The position numbers were made by a program, and so were the translations under genes. Shown here one piece after another: positions 1 to 13,000 of a stretch of 64,000 nucleotides of DNA. The notes below the pieces were generated by a model. That model was not told the DNA's origin. It did no database searches and saw nothing but the letters and a program-made list of their open reading frames with translations. The first letter of the stretch is position 1, and the number at the start of each line of letters is the position of its first letter. This DNA is from Isoetes taiwanensis (lineage: Eukaryota; Streptophyta; Lycopodiopsida; Isoetales; Isoetaceae). Location: NCBI GenBank assembly GCA_021234155.1, contig JAJEKV010000028.1:9564134-9628133 (forward strand), given 5' to 3'.

Positions 1-2470
1 CCGCCGAGGCCGAAGCTCACTCGGGCTTGTTTGAGGAAGGGAACCCTGCGATCCATCCACGCGAAGAGGGTGACTTTGATGCCCAAGGATATATACTTAT
101 GCTGTCGCATCCGCAAGGAATATCCTTGAGGATGCATTTTTGTTCAAACTAATGTAATTATTAAGTTTTCCCCATAAATATAAAATTTTGTTTTGCAATT
201 AGTAGTAGATAAATCCTTCCTGCATTAGATAAATTTTTTTTTTTTAATTCGAGCGACCTCGAATCGGGTCACACCGCCAGACCGCCGTTCGACGCAAGGA
301 CGCAGAGGCTTTCGACCCGGTTTCGCGAAAAACTTTATCAATTTAAGGTCTAATTCATGTAAGAAAAACCCTAGTTAGATTAGAATCGTCCAAATAGTCA
401 TCCTAGCACCAATTCTTCAAAAATCCACGTTAGAGCTTAAAATAGACCCAAATCGGGTCACACCGCCTGACCACCTGCGCCCACTTGGCAGAGGCGTTTT
501 CAAGGCCTTCGACCCGATTTCGGCCAATTTTTCGCCCAATTGACCAATTTTGACCCAACAAACTGCCATGTAGCGTTTCTTGCTTTGCTTTGTTTAGAAT
601 TGCACTTCATGGTAGCTCATTTGGACACCTGTGGCCATAGATTTGGAGTCTTCCCCATCAAGAACCTTTGTGCACGGAACCCGAGGCACCCCTAGTCTAT
701 AAAAGGGACCCTCATTTGTCATTTTTTTCCCATTAGAGTTGCTCTCTCAGCCCCTTTGGCGATTCCTTTGGCTTTTGCTCATTTCCATCACCCATTTTCC
801 ATAGCTATTCCCGCTCAATGGCGCCCTCAAGCTTTGTCGATGGATGGTATAATGAGACCAATCACATTCGTGATTGTCCCCCCAACAAGTCTTCCATGTT
901 TTTGATTATCTCTTTGATCTCCATGCCACTCGACTAGAACTCCATACTACATCGACATCATTTGTCAATATGATCAGCAGGTCTTACCCCAGGGAAGTTA
1001 GCTTGCCACCTAGGGAGGGAAATGGGTTTCTCTAGATTCTCTTGCTCAAGCCATAGGTGGGGATCCAGGGGGTAAGAACAAGCTATGGGATAGAACCGTA
1101 AACATGCCGGACTACATGACCCAGTAAGCATCATAGGCATAGGTACCTCTCAAGCCAGGCAGCCTTAGCATTGTTCATGCAAAGATAGGGCGCTTAACCA
1201 ACCGGGGAGCCGCCAATCCAACCTTTGATTTGGCACCTCTCGACACCCGAAAGCAAAGATGAGATAAGCATCCGTGAGATCCGGACCTTAGCATACCTAA
1301 CACCACGGCTCCACATCGAAGCACCTACGCTGTAAATCGAAAGCAGGATTACTTAAGAGGAAGAGGAAGAGAACCCAAGCCGGGAGATGAGGGAGGCAAG
1401 AAGGATGGAGAGGCGATAGCTCGGCAAATGTGAAGCGCTAAGGCGGGACTTTGAGCCACCAATGGGCATCACGGGCCTCACCCCCAAGAATCGCCGATGG
1501 CGCAGGAGTACATATTCGCCACCGACATCCTCAACCTCCCCTATTGCCAAGAGGAGAACCTCGTGGATAGACGCAGCTCCTAGGCCTAATTGCACAGAAA
1601 TGTGGTAGCGACTTCATCGACTACTCCTACCAGAGATACCAAGGGAAGTAGCGAGCGACATTCCTATGCTGGGAAACTATGTCGGACATCCGTGCATACC
1701 AACAGATAAGGCAGATGTATCGCCAACGAAGGAACCCATCATTCCGTAAGAAGAATTTCGTGAAATCCAAAGCAAAGTTGTACAAGCCGGGAAGGGGCCC
1801 AAGCGCCCCAGACCAAAGGCGCCCATGAGTACGCTGAGAAGCTTGTAGCAAGCATCAATTTGGAGAGTGCAACTACTATGTGGAGAGACCATGAGGATCT
1901 TATGGCATTGGACATCTTCGGCCGGGCAAACTGGGAGAAAAGGTACGGCACCGGGGCGAACCAAGGGCAAGTCACTCGTGTACTATCTTCCGCCCTCACC
2001 AAAGGGCAGATGATAGTTTTCCATAAGGAATTTAGCCCAAGAGGTGAAGAGTCCGTAGCACTCCTTATAGCACTTTAGGGCTTTGGTCAAAGATGCAGAA
2101 TAGATGTGAAAGTAGACCATGTTATCCTCTTCAAGAGATCAGTAGCACTTCATGCTCGACCGCGAAGGGGCCACCTCGTGGATGCGACTTGTCAAGAGTG
2201 GCGGCAACTGCACCGAACTCCCAGCCACCACGTAGCAAGAGCATTGAGGGAGGATCGGGCGGCTAGAATCCCGGTAACATGGGCAAGGGCAATGTGATTC
2301 AAGAAAATCAAGGACTTCTTCAAGCGACATCATTGATGGAAGAATTGCTTGCTAACTTAATTAAAGTACATTGTAACTCCTTTTAAGTATTATCATGAAG
2401 TCCATTAAATGTATTCCTATATACTAATTAATGTATTACCATGATTTTGACTTGTAAATGAAATTTTCAT
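1..2470 (+). other. 5' spacer of element A with end of an extra ORF
   Basis: Bases 2-60 in frame 2 read AEAEAHSGLFEEGN and continue with AIH, matching AEAELVQLFEEGN near 44310-44350 in element B, so the end of the same upstream ORF is present. After about 130 no convincing coding sequence is seen. Two hairpin-like cassettes lie at 252-324 and 450-524. Bases 560-2400 contain only short ORFs in all frames and are best read as decayed non-coding retroelement leader. Confidence 0.6.
252..524 (+). repeat. Two hairpin-like cassettes in A spacer
   Basis: Two similar blocks (252-324, 450-524) open with cgggtcacaccgcc and close with gacccggtttcg or gacccgatttcgg. The outer arms cgggtc and gacccg are complementary. 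The central part keeps the gcagaggc seen in the better-formed cassettes of element B at 44731-45275. Pairing inside is weaker here than in B. Confidence 0.55.
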
Positions 2471-3607
2471 ATGATTTCTTTTGTACCTAACAACAATTTA
2501 ATCGTAAGCAAAAATGACTATTGTCTAAACTTAACATTATGTATTGATGATCGACCTTTGCAAAGAAGGAACTCAAGTGCAGGATCTCAGGACCAGCACC
2601 GACCACGCAATTGGGTTCCAAGGAACTTGTTTGGCAGAGAACAAGAAGATTTTGAGCAGGATATGTCACCAGAGGCAGTCAATGCAAGGTTGGTGCAGAT
2701 GAGGAACCAGATGCAACATCTCATCAACTGGGCGACACCTCTCATGAATGCACAGGAAGATGGTCCTCCACCGCCACCTTGTCCTCCAGGTGGTGACGAA
2801 ATTCCTCAACAGGAAGGGGAGGGCAACCACGGCAACGTCAGGGACAGGAGACGAAGAAGGAGAACCAGGAGTCCATCACCATCTAGCTCCAGCACATCAG
2901 ATAGCTCTTCCAGTGAGGACAGCTCTAGCTCGACAAGAATTCCGCACAATCAAGGCAAGGAAAAGGGCAAGAAAGACAGATGATTACCGGAAAAAGGTGG
3001 ATAGTGCTATGAGCAATGTGTGGAAGACAAGGAAGCTCGGCCAGTTCTCAGGGAAAGATAGATCAGGCATGGAGGCTGAAGCATGGCTGGATGAAATGGA
3101 AGAATTTGGCAACTCATATGGTATGAAAGACAAGGACATAGGGAAAGTTGCTACAGCTAACCTTATTGGACCGGCAAGGATCTGGTGGAAGGGATATGCT
3201 AAATCTAACAAGTCGAAGAGGAACAACCGCAGCAGTTTAAGACCTTCAAAGAAGGCTTTTCCAAGCACTATGTGCCAAGGTCTCATACTAGTAGATGATC
3301 CAGCCAGTTCTACAAAGTTGAATCGTGGTAGTTTATCAGTGGCTAAGTATACAGAAGAATTTATGAGGCTCAGGCTGCATGTTCCCGGAGTCTCAGAGAG
3401 GCAAGCCGTGGATACTTACATTGAGGGGTTGAACAGCAATATCAAGAGGCTTGTAAGAGCAATCAACCCAAGGTCAGTAGCGCAGGCCGAAGATAAAGCT
3501 ATAAGTTTGGAAGAGGCACCAAAGAACTCCAACGTAAAAGCAGCCAACCTTCGTGGGTAAGAGTTCGTGGCAAAGATCGTGGACAATATCGTAAGCAATC
3601 AGCAGCC
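2471..3607 (+). pseudogene. Element A gag remnant
   Basis: Two overlapping frames (to 2983, then to 3560) together look like a Ty3/gypsy gag. The first part is a linker rich in Pro, Arg and Ser with an RS-like run. The second contains WKTRKLGQFSGK, a W-rich GPARIWWKGY segment and a helical VAKYTEEFMRLRL segment typical of Retrotrans_gag capsid domains. At about 3750-3790 a C..C..H..C zinc knuckle can be traced (CFQ..WHRTHDC) but one cysteine is missing. At least one frameshift near 2980 and several downstream break the gene. In the family this protein forms the particle and binds the RNA. Confidence 0.7.
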
Positions 3608-4007
3608 TACACCATCGTGGAGTCAAAGAAGAAGGTAAGGATAAGAGCAAAGCTTTTGGGGACCGTAAGTTAACGCATCGGGGGGGCAGCTCTTAAGCCG
3701 CCTCCTAGACAACCGCCAAAGGAAAAGAGACAGAATGCATTGAGAAAAGCTATGTTTCGGTGCTTCCAGCCGTGGCACCGAACACATGATTGTCCATTCA
3801 CATGCACCAGCCTTAGCAGAGCTTATGGATTGGGATTCCCCAACGGAAGCGTGATGAAGACGACGACCGCCAGAGGCCCAAGACTTCATAGATGGTGAGT
3901 GCCACATATGTGCAAACATTGAGTCGTCGGTGATATAGAGAATCACCGATCGTCATTGCGGCTGATGGGATCATAGATAGTAAGCCATATGTAGTCCCTC
4001 ATAGATA

Positions 4008-4620
4008 ATGTGTAGCTCTCATAATTTTGCATCTCCTAGATTGGCTGCTCTAATGAAGAACAAGGTATTGAAGTCTAAGCCAAGGCCAAGAGCTATGGCA
4101 AATGGCCATTCGCACACTAAGGGGAGGAGGATCACCTTTGACATAGACCTTAGTGGGGCTAAGTGGGTCGATGGGGAGCGTAAGTCATGGATATTGGAAG
4201 GTATGATCTTATTGTGGGAATGGAATTTTGAAGCCAGCCTAAAGCAAAGAATTGATTGTGACCGGAACGAAGTCACCATGACGGCACCGGACGGCAACAA
4301 GTTGATAGTCAAAGGTAAGAAGCTAGATTCTCCCATGCAGTGTATTTCTTTGAAGCAGCTAAGGAAGAGCATAGAAAGGAATAAGGTGGATTACATCTTG
4401 AGGTTGGAATCAGTTGGGCCAGGCAAGCAGGAGGGAAGTGACCCAAAGGGGAATCAGTTGCCCAGCCGGATAGCAAGGCTTATTTCAGAGTTCAAGGATG
4501 TATTCCCGGATGAAATCCGCCGGCGCCACCTTATAGGGGGTGTAGAATGTGAGATCACATTGGCTCCGTCATGCGAAGCCTACCAAGAAGGCACCATATA
4601 GAATGAGCACCCTTAATTGA
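4008..4620 (+). pseudogene. Element A protease and start of reverse transcriptase
   Basis: The frame reads through the C-terminal part of a retropepsin-like domain. A frameshifted YDLIVGMEF-like segment lies near 4200, followed by IDCDRNEVTM and a long linker. LISEFKDVFPDE at about 4480-4515 is the usual junction to reverse transcriptase. The active-site DSG triplet is not recognisable upstream, where the sequence (3610-4000) is too decayed. The homologous segment in element B starts near 47826. Confidence 0.65.
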
Positions 4621-5375
4621 TTGAGCTCAAGAAGCGGCTTCAAGAATTGCTAGACCTTGATTCATAAGGGCAAGTGTGTCTCCTTTTGGAGCACCTATAC
4701 TCTTCGTAAAAAGAAGAAGGCGGGGAGCTTAAGAATGTGCATAGACTATCGCCACTCAATAAAGCGGACGATAAAGAATAAGTATGCATTGCCGAGGCGA
4801 GATGACCTAATGGATCAGCTACAAGGAGCAAAGGTATTCTCTAAGATTGATTTGAGATCGGGGATACCATCGATAAGAATAAAAGAAGAGGACATCCATA
4901 AGACCGCTTCTTAACGCGGGTATGGTCATTTTGAGTTCTGAAGAATGCCCTTTGATTGTCGAACGCCCCAAGAACATTTATGCTTTTATGAACGACATCT
5001 TTGAGACTTCTTGGATGAGTTTGTCATTGTCTTCTTCGACGACATTCTAGTCTACAAGAAGTCCCTTGAGGAGCATTGTCAAAGATCTCGGGAAAGTGTT
5101 GGAGAAGTTGAGACGTCATCGGTTGTATGGGAAGCTCTCAAAGTGCCACTTTGCAACAGGCCGAGTGGAGTATTTGGGACATGTGGTAACATCCGAGGGA
5201 ATCTCCACAGATCCATCTAAGATTGAAGCAATAGTTGATTGGCCAGCCCTAAGGAATGTAGCAGAAGTAAGAAGTTTTCTCGGGTTGGCGGGATACTACA
5301 GAAAGTTCGTGAAGGACTTTGCTAAGTGGGCGTCCCCTCTGTCCGACCTCACTAAGGCCAAGAAGATTAAGGATT
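4621..5375 (+). pseudogene. Element A reverse transcriptase, cut by element C
   Basis: RT motifs appear in order: LRMCIDYR (about 4733), [21 protein letters not shown] (4800-4862, split between words here), FDDILVY (5035-5054, the catalytic DD box), KLSKCHF, and [19 protein letters not shown] (5265-5325) leading towards RNase H. Stops at 4912 and frame changes near 4930-5070 show decay. The frame is interrupted at 5375 and resumes at 22835 after the ggatt target duplication, which shows that C jumped into an already present pol gene. Confidence 0.85.
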
Positions 5376-7071
5376 TGTGACGTTCCAGCACAGTATACGC
5401 TCCCAGGACGTATATCGTACTGCCACGTCACGCGTACACGCCACCCCGACTGACGTGTATGCCAACGTGTAGCCAAGTGGGTAGCCCCTAGGGGGCAACT
5501 TGCTAAGAATGTGCATTAGTATTAATGTGCACATTTTCCAATGTACACATTAATGTGGGCACACATTTCCATGTGGCCACTTGATGCCAAGTGGGCCATA
5601 CCCATAGGTGCAATTAATGTGCACATTTTCCAATGTACACATTCATTAATGTGCACACATTTCCATGTGAGCACATTTGGGTGCACACATTTCCATGTGG
5701 GCACATTTGGCCACCTAGCCCTTAAAGGCAAGTGGGCCCTTTTCCCATTATCCCACATGCGTAAGGGGATAATTGGAAACCCTAGCCAACCCCTTGTCTA
5801 TTTAAGTAGGAGAACCCTAACTTGCCCATTTTCGTTTCTAGGGTTTTAGAACTCCGTTTTGGCTGCCTCAATGACCAAAACCGCCTCGAACTGACTGCCT
5901 GAGAGGATTGCAACGTTAGTTTCCCTTGATTCAAGCGTTTCAGCAGGATGGTCGAGCTCAGGTCAGGAGGAGGAACTCAAGGATCAGGTATTTAGGCAAT
6001 TTAGTAGTCTAAACCCCATTTCAGCCATCGAATCAAGAGGTTTAGCCTCTTAAATTGCCCATAGCAGCCCTCTAGATCTCTAGATATAGCGATTCTAACT
6101 AAAAACCTAACTCTATGATGTAGATTAGATCTAGTTCTTTAGTTTCTCTGGAAGTATATGTATGATGTATCTCTATGAACTCCTTGTATTGGGAAGGGGG
6201 GTAGAGACCTAAAGCTTTGTAGTTGAAGCTCCTAGAGTAGCCTCTCTAGCACACTGTAGATGCGGCCTGTGCACAAGAGCCACACCAGGTTGTGGGTGAA
6301 GGGGCCAGACTGGCTTATAAGGAGAATCGTGTTCTGACTCTTGAACGATCCCTATGGTGTGTTAGTGCTACGGGGATCATTGTGACTAGGTCTAATGGCT
6401 TGCCACCACTGCGTGTGGGCAAGGCATGGGCTCGACACTCGTGAGGTAGTGGATATGACCTTCCATTGAGTTCAAGTCGAATACGGGCAGTGGCCCTCTA
6501 GTCACCTTGAGTCAGCATGTAGATCTCTGGAGGGAGTGATCCCTACCTGCCCCATCGGAACTGGGGAGATGAAACCCAGGAATAGCCCTTTGGCTATGCA
6601 TCCGGGCTGGCTCTGATCCAGTCCCAACACTTTTCAGCCTACTCGCAAAGTGTGCACGGGAGGGGCGGATGGAGTGGACAACCCTAAGCCATGTTCTTAT
6701 GCAGCCAAATCCATTGCCATGAATTCTCGCCGCAATGAACTCGAGACCCAAAGCCGTCCACCCTCCCTTTGAGTCCGAGCCTTGGGTAGGATTTCCTCTA
6801 TGCATTGTGCTGATCATTGTCTTTGCAGATGTGATGTGCCACCCGTAAGGGTGGGTATATGTGTTGCTCTTATATACCGACATGTATGTTTACGCCCAGC
6901 CTAGGTAGGCCCCGAGGGAGACTGGTACAATGACCCTTTCACTCTTCCCATTTGGAACCCGCCACGGTTGCGGTGTTATGTGAAGGGCCCTCAGATCGGC
7001 ATGGAGCTGGTATGGGGAAGAACTCGTTTGTATACGGTGAGTGCACCGTGATGAGAGTAGGGGACGCCACG
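5376..7071 (+). repeat. 5' LTR of element C
   Basis: 1696 bp, TG...CG ends against TG...CA in the partner. It contains a short-repeat zone around 5515-5710 (gcacattttccaatgtacac and cacacatttccatgtg repeated). A leader with ggggtagagacct and gcggcctgtgcac is shared with the LTRs of A and B, so C and A/B belong to one LTR family in their 3' half. The first roughly 95 bases differ clearly from the other C LTR while most of the rest is nearly identical. Confidence 0.9.
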
Positions 7072-7072
7072 G

Positions 7073-7084
7073 TGGTATCGAGCA
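7073..7084 (+). promoter_or_regulatory. Primer binding site of element C
   Basis: tggtatcgagca one base after the LTR. It differs slightly from tggtatcagagcc found in B and the copia element, which is complementary to the 3' end of initiator tRNA-Met. Position and sequence support its use for minus-strand priming. Confidence 0.75.
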
Positions 7085-7307
7085 ATGTTCTTGGAGACCA
7101 AGAGCAAAGCACCGACCATGCTCCCAAAGAGTACTAACTTGATAGGATCCTCAAACCTCCCACTAACTTGATAGGATCCTCAAACCTCGAAAGTAGCGGG
7201 GAAATTTTTTTTTCCTAGGGTAGAGCTAGTAATTATCTAAGATTAGGATAATTAGAGAACATAGGCACTTAAGAGATCCTACTAAATTTCGTGCACTCTT
7301 GGCCAAT

Positions 7308-8382
7308 GACTCCAAGAGTGCCAGAGCATGTTAGGTTCAGACCTAATGGCCCTCTCACAAGACTCTTAGAGTAGTCACCCCATATGAACCCTAGAACTTG
7401 GCCTTAGGAACTCCAAATGGTAAAATAAAAGATGAAATCCCAATCAAAAAGCTCAAATAGCTAGAATTATATGTTAAAACATCGAAAAACATTATACAAG
7501 TCACTTTTTGAACAATGACTCCAAGAGTGCGCCAGAGTATAGTTAGGTCCCGACCTAACCCCTCCCTCAGACTCTTAGAGTCATCCCTAAAAGTGACCTC
7601 AAAAATTGATCATAACTTACTCAAATGGTAAAGGTAATAATAGAATCTTGTTTATAATGATTAAATTAGTGGGAAACGATGTTAAATTGTGTAAAGGGGA
7701 TAAGTTTAGAGCGGAAAGGGACAACACCTCTAAGGGTGCCAGGCATAGTTAGGTTCCGACCTAATACCCTCCTCCAAGATGCTTAGAGGGGTTCGAGAGA
7801 AAATAGTTGAAGAAGACCTAGCTTCGATTCGAGATATGGAGGATTTCATCAACAAACCAAGAAATTAAGCAAGGCGAGATGGAGGTCGTGCAACACTTGA
7901 AGACTCATTGGCGTGCACGCCCACAAAAAAAGACACCGAGACATGAGAGGCGAAGTACATCAAGAGACAGATAAATAGAACACAAGCCGCTTTTGTAACT
8001 AATGTGTTTATATGTGATGTATGAAAATTTCAATAATAAAGATATATAGTCGATTTTAAAAATGTGTATTCATTAGGTACGGTGATCGGAGCAAATGCGA
8101 TATTTTGACCAACGACTCCAAGAGCGCCTTGAGCATAGTTAGGTCCCAACCTAACCCCCTCCTCAAGACTCTTAGAGTCATCCACCAACCGGGGCCTTGA
8201 TTAGCCCTACTTGCTCCAAACGTAGTAATAAACAAAGAAACTTGCATTTAGGAAGAAAACTAATAGGAATTTACCCTCCCAAATGGATTCTTGGCATCCA
8301 TTAGGCAGAGATAGGCCAATGACTCAAGAGTGCGCCGAGGCCACTTAGGTCCCAACCTAACACCCTCGCAAGACTCTTAGAG
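7308..8382 (+). repeat. Five hairpin cassettes in C leader
   Basis: Copies start near 7308, 7517, 7725, 8113 and 8320. Each is about 65 bp with an outer arm (gactccaagagt, later actcttagagtc) and an inner arm (gttaggtc...gacctaac) around a tiny loop. In the third copy both outer strands change together (cctctaag with cttagagg), so pairing is kept. The sequence between copies is not repeated. This points to conserved RNA or DNA structure, possibly packaging or translation control; the function is unknown. Confidence 0.75.
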
Positions 8383-11300
8383 ACGCCCAATTTTTCAAAC
8401 CCCATAACTTGAGCTACTGAGCTCCAAATCGCTTGAAATTTGTTGCAATAGGACCGTTAGACAGCCTAGAATCCATTTATGACCTCAAATTAGGCTAGAA
8501 ATGTCAAACTTTAGCTCAAAATGACCAAAATTGCTCAAACCCTTGAATTGTTTTTCCAAACTATGGTTTGTTTGTAAATAGAAGCATACCCCATTAGTAC
8601 CACAAGTATTACTCTCGCCCAAAGCTGATGCCCCGACTCCAAGGTAGAAGTGCCCAAGAACACTCCTTTGTTATAGTCATCTAAACCCTCAAAGATAGCA
8701 ACCCAAGTCCAACTGTTGGTACATCACCTCTGCTCATGCCAAAAGCATAAACATTGACCTAATTTTGTGTCCTTCTAATAGAGTTTGACCTATACACCGG
8801 CCACATTCACACTCCCTATTGCCAGGATACCTAGAAAGGAGCTAGAGTCTAGAGCTGCCCAAGTCACTCCGTGTGTAGAGATTGGACCCCCCCAAACCAA
8901 CTTTGCTAGGACCTTAGAGTATGCCTCAAACATCGTGGGGAGGTCCTGCAAAACAAACCCTCATTTCATGCCATACCACACGGCCTAATGTCCATAGACT
9001 TGTAGATTAAAGAGATGTCTCCAATAATGCTGCTCGAGCCATCTTGCTTGCTTATAGAGCCCAAAAAGGTAGGAGAGCCCTTCAAGTAGACCCTTAGACT
9101 CTAGGATATACGAGAGTTGCTTTCGAAGTACAGGGCCAGAGCCACAGACGAGCGAGAGGCGCAACTTCTTGAAGACATCAAGGTCCCAGCCGATGTACAA
9201 ACAGATAAGAAGAGGAGACCGAAAAGCAGACCCAAGAGAGGGAAGCACAACGACAAACACCTCAACCGACAAACGAGTAGAACAGGACACCACCGACCTA
9301 TCATCAATCTCCATCAAATGGGAAGAATATTGGTAACCAACGGCACCAAGAATGTTCTAGATGTCAACCTCCCGGCTACCACGTCCACGAGCTCACATCA
9401 GAAAGAGGATCTCAACGCCTTCACCAACTCGACGCACATGAGTTTCAAATGGAAGAACGCGAGACAACAAAATACAGGTACAGGAAGATGTTAGGCATCG
9501 ATGTCGCGTTAGCATCACGAGCTAGGGCCAGAGGGCATAATCTTCCGTCGAGGAGACAACTCATGGCGACCACACAGCGTGATAGAAACCGGAGGGAAGA
9601 TCACCACGACCTTGCGCAGCCCAGCAGCCAAGCTAACGCCAACAAAAGGAGTAACCAAGCTAGGCAACCACAAAGCACCTAAGGCTGACCAAGATGAGCC
9701 TCCAGCTCCCCTTGCACCGCCAGGAGAACTTTCATCGGTTCCAAAAGGTAGGAGACCATGAGAGGGAGGAGACGATATCAAGGAACATTTCCGACTGGCC
9801 CCCAGACGCACTAGGGGCAAGACCAAGGAGGAGAATATTCCGCGCTCAAACAGAATTCGACCCGTGAACACCTAGAAACCAAAGGAAGGACGGCTTTTAC
9901 GCCGCCCAAGGAGTGCAGACTGAATGGTTAGGACCCAAAGGACGGAGGAGACGACCTAGCCAGCCAGGTAGAAATCACGCAAAGGCGCACCAGGAAGGAG
10001 CTACGGTAAGTGCAATGGAGATGACCACACTTCCAGCACGTGGAGAGCCACCTCGAATGAAGCAAAGCCCAAGCAACGTGAGTCGACTCGTAAATTCAAC
10101 CCGCTGGGGAATGACAATGTCGGCCCACCACCACGGTCTCGAGCTTCAAGACATTCAAGAATGCCCGACCGCAATGCCAGTGACCCTACTCAAGCTCGAT
10201 CAATGGCACCGCAATCAGCAATCTTGCAACAACACACCGCATGTAGGGACGTGGCTGTTACCGCATTCCTCGCGAATTTAACATACACAACAAGGAGGAG
10301 CATCTTTTTCAAGGGATCACATCGACGAACACTCTTCGCAACTTGAGGTGATCAGCTCGGATCAGACATAAAGCTCAACAATAGTAGCAGCATCTCAAGG
10401 AATCCCGGAGTCAACCTGAACGAAGAAGATGCAAAGAAAAAGAAAGAATCAAATGCGATAGGAGGAAGGGAAACCTAGAGGAGTATAAATAATTAGGTAG
10501 ATCTTCAGTAGTTGTTTTGCAAAAGTGGATGAATTAAAATCCCAATGTAAATGCGTATATGTCTATTGTATATCTAGGATGTCCACATATATAGTGGAGA
10601 AACATGGGTTTAAAGTCATGTTTTACGGATTTAGCGCTTAGATCAGGAAGCTCCTTCACTTCGACTACCAAAGGAGGAAGCAAGGAGGCACAACTATAGC
10701 CCAAGATCAAAATGGAAGAGCAACTACGAGGGAGAAACGATGAGAGGCCAAGCAAACCTTCAACTCCAAACACTTCGAAATGCCCTCAAGTAAGACCGCT
10801 TCGGCCACCCAATGTTAGAATAAGAGACAACACCGATCATGTCAAGATCATCAACGCGGCACCGTGACATCGCCGTATTAACACTACCTCTTGTGTGGCA
10901 AAGACTTGACTAACTTATGACATGAGTGGCCTCAACAATGGAAGGAGGAACACCCCGACATCAACGAGCCAACTAAGAAGGCAACATCTCGACGACCATA
11001 ATCCCACCTTGTGGTAATATAGGGTGATGCGCTATGACACGTGTATTAGATGGAGATGCACTTACGAAAGGCACCGCTGATGAGGAGACATGCCTCCAAC
11101 AACTAGGGTGACGGCTTCACGTAATCCTACCAAGAATTAGAAGAGAAGAAGCCGACCATATCTCCCGACATGTGGCACGCCAAACGCCCAAGGTAGAAGC
11201 ATTCGACACCTTAACGACAAGGATAGCAACTGAAGCACCTTCGCAAAAAGAGAGTTCAAGATAATAGCCAAGCTATTCAACGACAAGAGTATATCTAAGT

Positions 11301-12599
11301 GTACTTCTTCAACTCAAGGGTCAAGTCGTGCGGATATAAGGATCCATCATCCCTAACAATATAGCCGCCAGGAGGAGAGCCATGATGCTTTACTTGCTGC
11401 CGAGAGACCGACATGCATAGAGGGACAAAGGTCAGGAACTGAAAGCTGGAGAAGTGCTAGCAACCGACTTCTTCCACGAGCTCCCTAGAGGCAACAGGAG
11501 GACCAAAACTGAAGAGCACAATCAAAGCCACCGGAGGGTACCTCAAGGCAAGAAGACGGCATAGCACGCGGGAACGGTTAACGCCAAGCCATGCGATCGA
11601 GGGGATCAAGCGAGGAAGTTTGGAAGCTCGATGGAGAACCAACTAGGTGAGGCGAGCCGATGACTTGCACGCGGCCTTGCATGCAACTTGGTGAACCCAA
11701 GGATGAACGATTCAAAGAACAACTGCAGAAGAGAACAACTCCAGAGGAGTATAGCCAAAGGAATCGCGCACAGCCTCAAGAGACGCCTCCAAATAGCTTC
11801 AAGTATCATGAAGGGGGGAACAATTATTGCCCGAGAACAGGATCAAGAAGCAGACTGAAATGTCGGAGCATCAACGACAAGCACACCTTAGTTAGAATGT
11901 GATGCAAAGCGGTTGTGCCATAGCCGACAAACGTCGGAGGGCCCAAGTATTTCAACAAGTTACCCCGGGGTATGAGCTGACGTACAAATAGGAGGATATA
12001 GATCGTCAACACCATTGCACCGGGAGGAACACCGATGACATTGCCAAGGAGTAGGTGCGCAACTCGAAGGGAGGCACAAGGGAGACCTAATAGCTCTAGT
12101 AGTATAATTGTAATTATGTAAGCTATATGTTTTGCATGTATAGTTCCCTTGTTATTCCTTCCCTCCCATAGCGTAACAGATCAAAGGAAGAGATGTTATG
12201 CAAGTTGCAGGGGTGAAGCAATCAACATCGTCAACACTCTTCGGGCAACTCGACGTATGAGGCATCGATGGAGTCGAAGAAACAATATCGGATACTGAGT
12301 CGTCCTTTAGCTGCCAAGACAAAGAGTTCAAGATGAAAGATCTCTTTCAACGGCGCCACCTTCAGGCTTTTGAAAAGCGGCATGGAAGATTTCAAGTGAT
12401 CAACTACGCCATCAAAGCCACCAGCAATGAGAGGCTCCTAGCGAACAACGTCAACCTCTACTTCAAAGAGCAGCCACTGTCAAGGAGACCAAGTATCGAA
12501 GCGACTTCGGAAGAACGTTACCTTGCTCCTTCAAGCAGTAACGAGGCGGATGAGCTTCTAGCAAGCTCAAAGATCTAAGGCCCACGGGGGCCTAGTAGG

Positions 12600-13000
12600 T
12601 TAAATGTATGGATGGTAACATCCATATTGGGATTAGAAGGCATTTCGGATATTCTCACGAAAGGATTGCCCCAATATTGAGCTAAGCCAAGATTGGGAAG
12701 GAAATGCATAGGAGTAACTATAATTATACACCATTGTTAACAGACGCCCAATGTATTGAAACCACTTGGTGAGATTGATCTCCTCACTAAGAAGGATTCA
12801 TTGCTAGGATAATTGTTGACCATGTATAAATCTAGTATCTCCAAAAGAATAATCCAACCGAAAGAAAAGAAGTAATCTAACAAGTCCGGCCAACTTGTTA
12901 TGATGACATCAATTCGATTGGTAGGAATATTCCAAGAGTTTAAATAACTAAGAAAGGGGGAATCTCTAGAATAATAAAATAATAGTACATGCAAGGTACA
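12600..13000 (+). repeat. Segment of C shared with element B
   Basis: It reads in parallel with 47320-47720: ggataacatccat-like start, attgggaaggaaatg, ctaagaaggattca, aataatccaacc, and aagtccggccaactt. In B this lies directly upstream of the protease/RT remnant (47826 on). In C no pol follows. It shows common descent of C and B and marks the boundary of the coding loss in C. Confidence 0.75.

Noticed and set aside
5541-5849. 102-codon ORF in C LTR
   Set aside because: Low-complexity reading of gcacac/acatttcc repeats within the LTR; not matched by coding signs in the partner LTR.
9101-10281. Overlapping ORFs of 68-125 codons in C interior
   Set aside because: Several frames on both strands are equally open, no retroelement motif is seen; most likely chance ORFs in purine-rich decayed leader.
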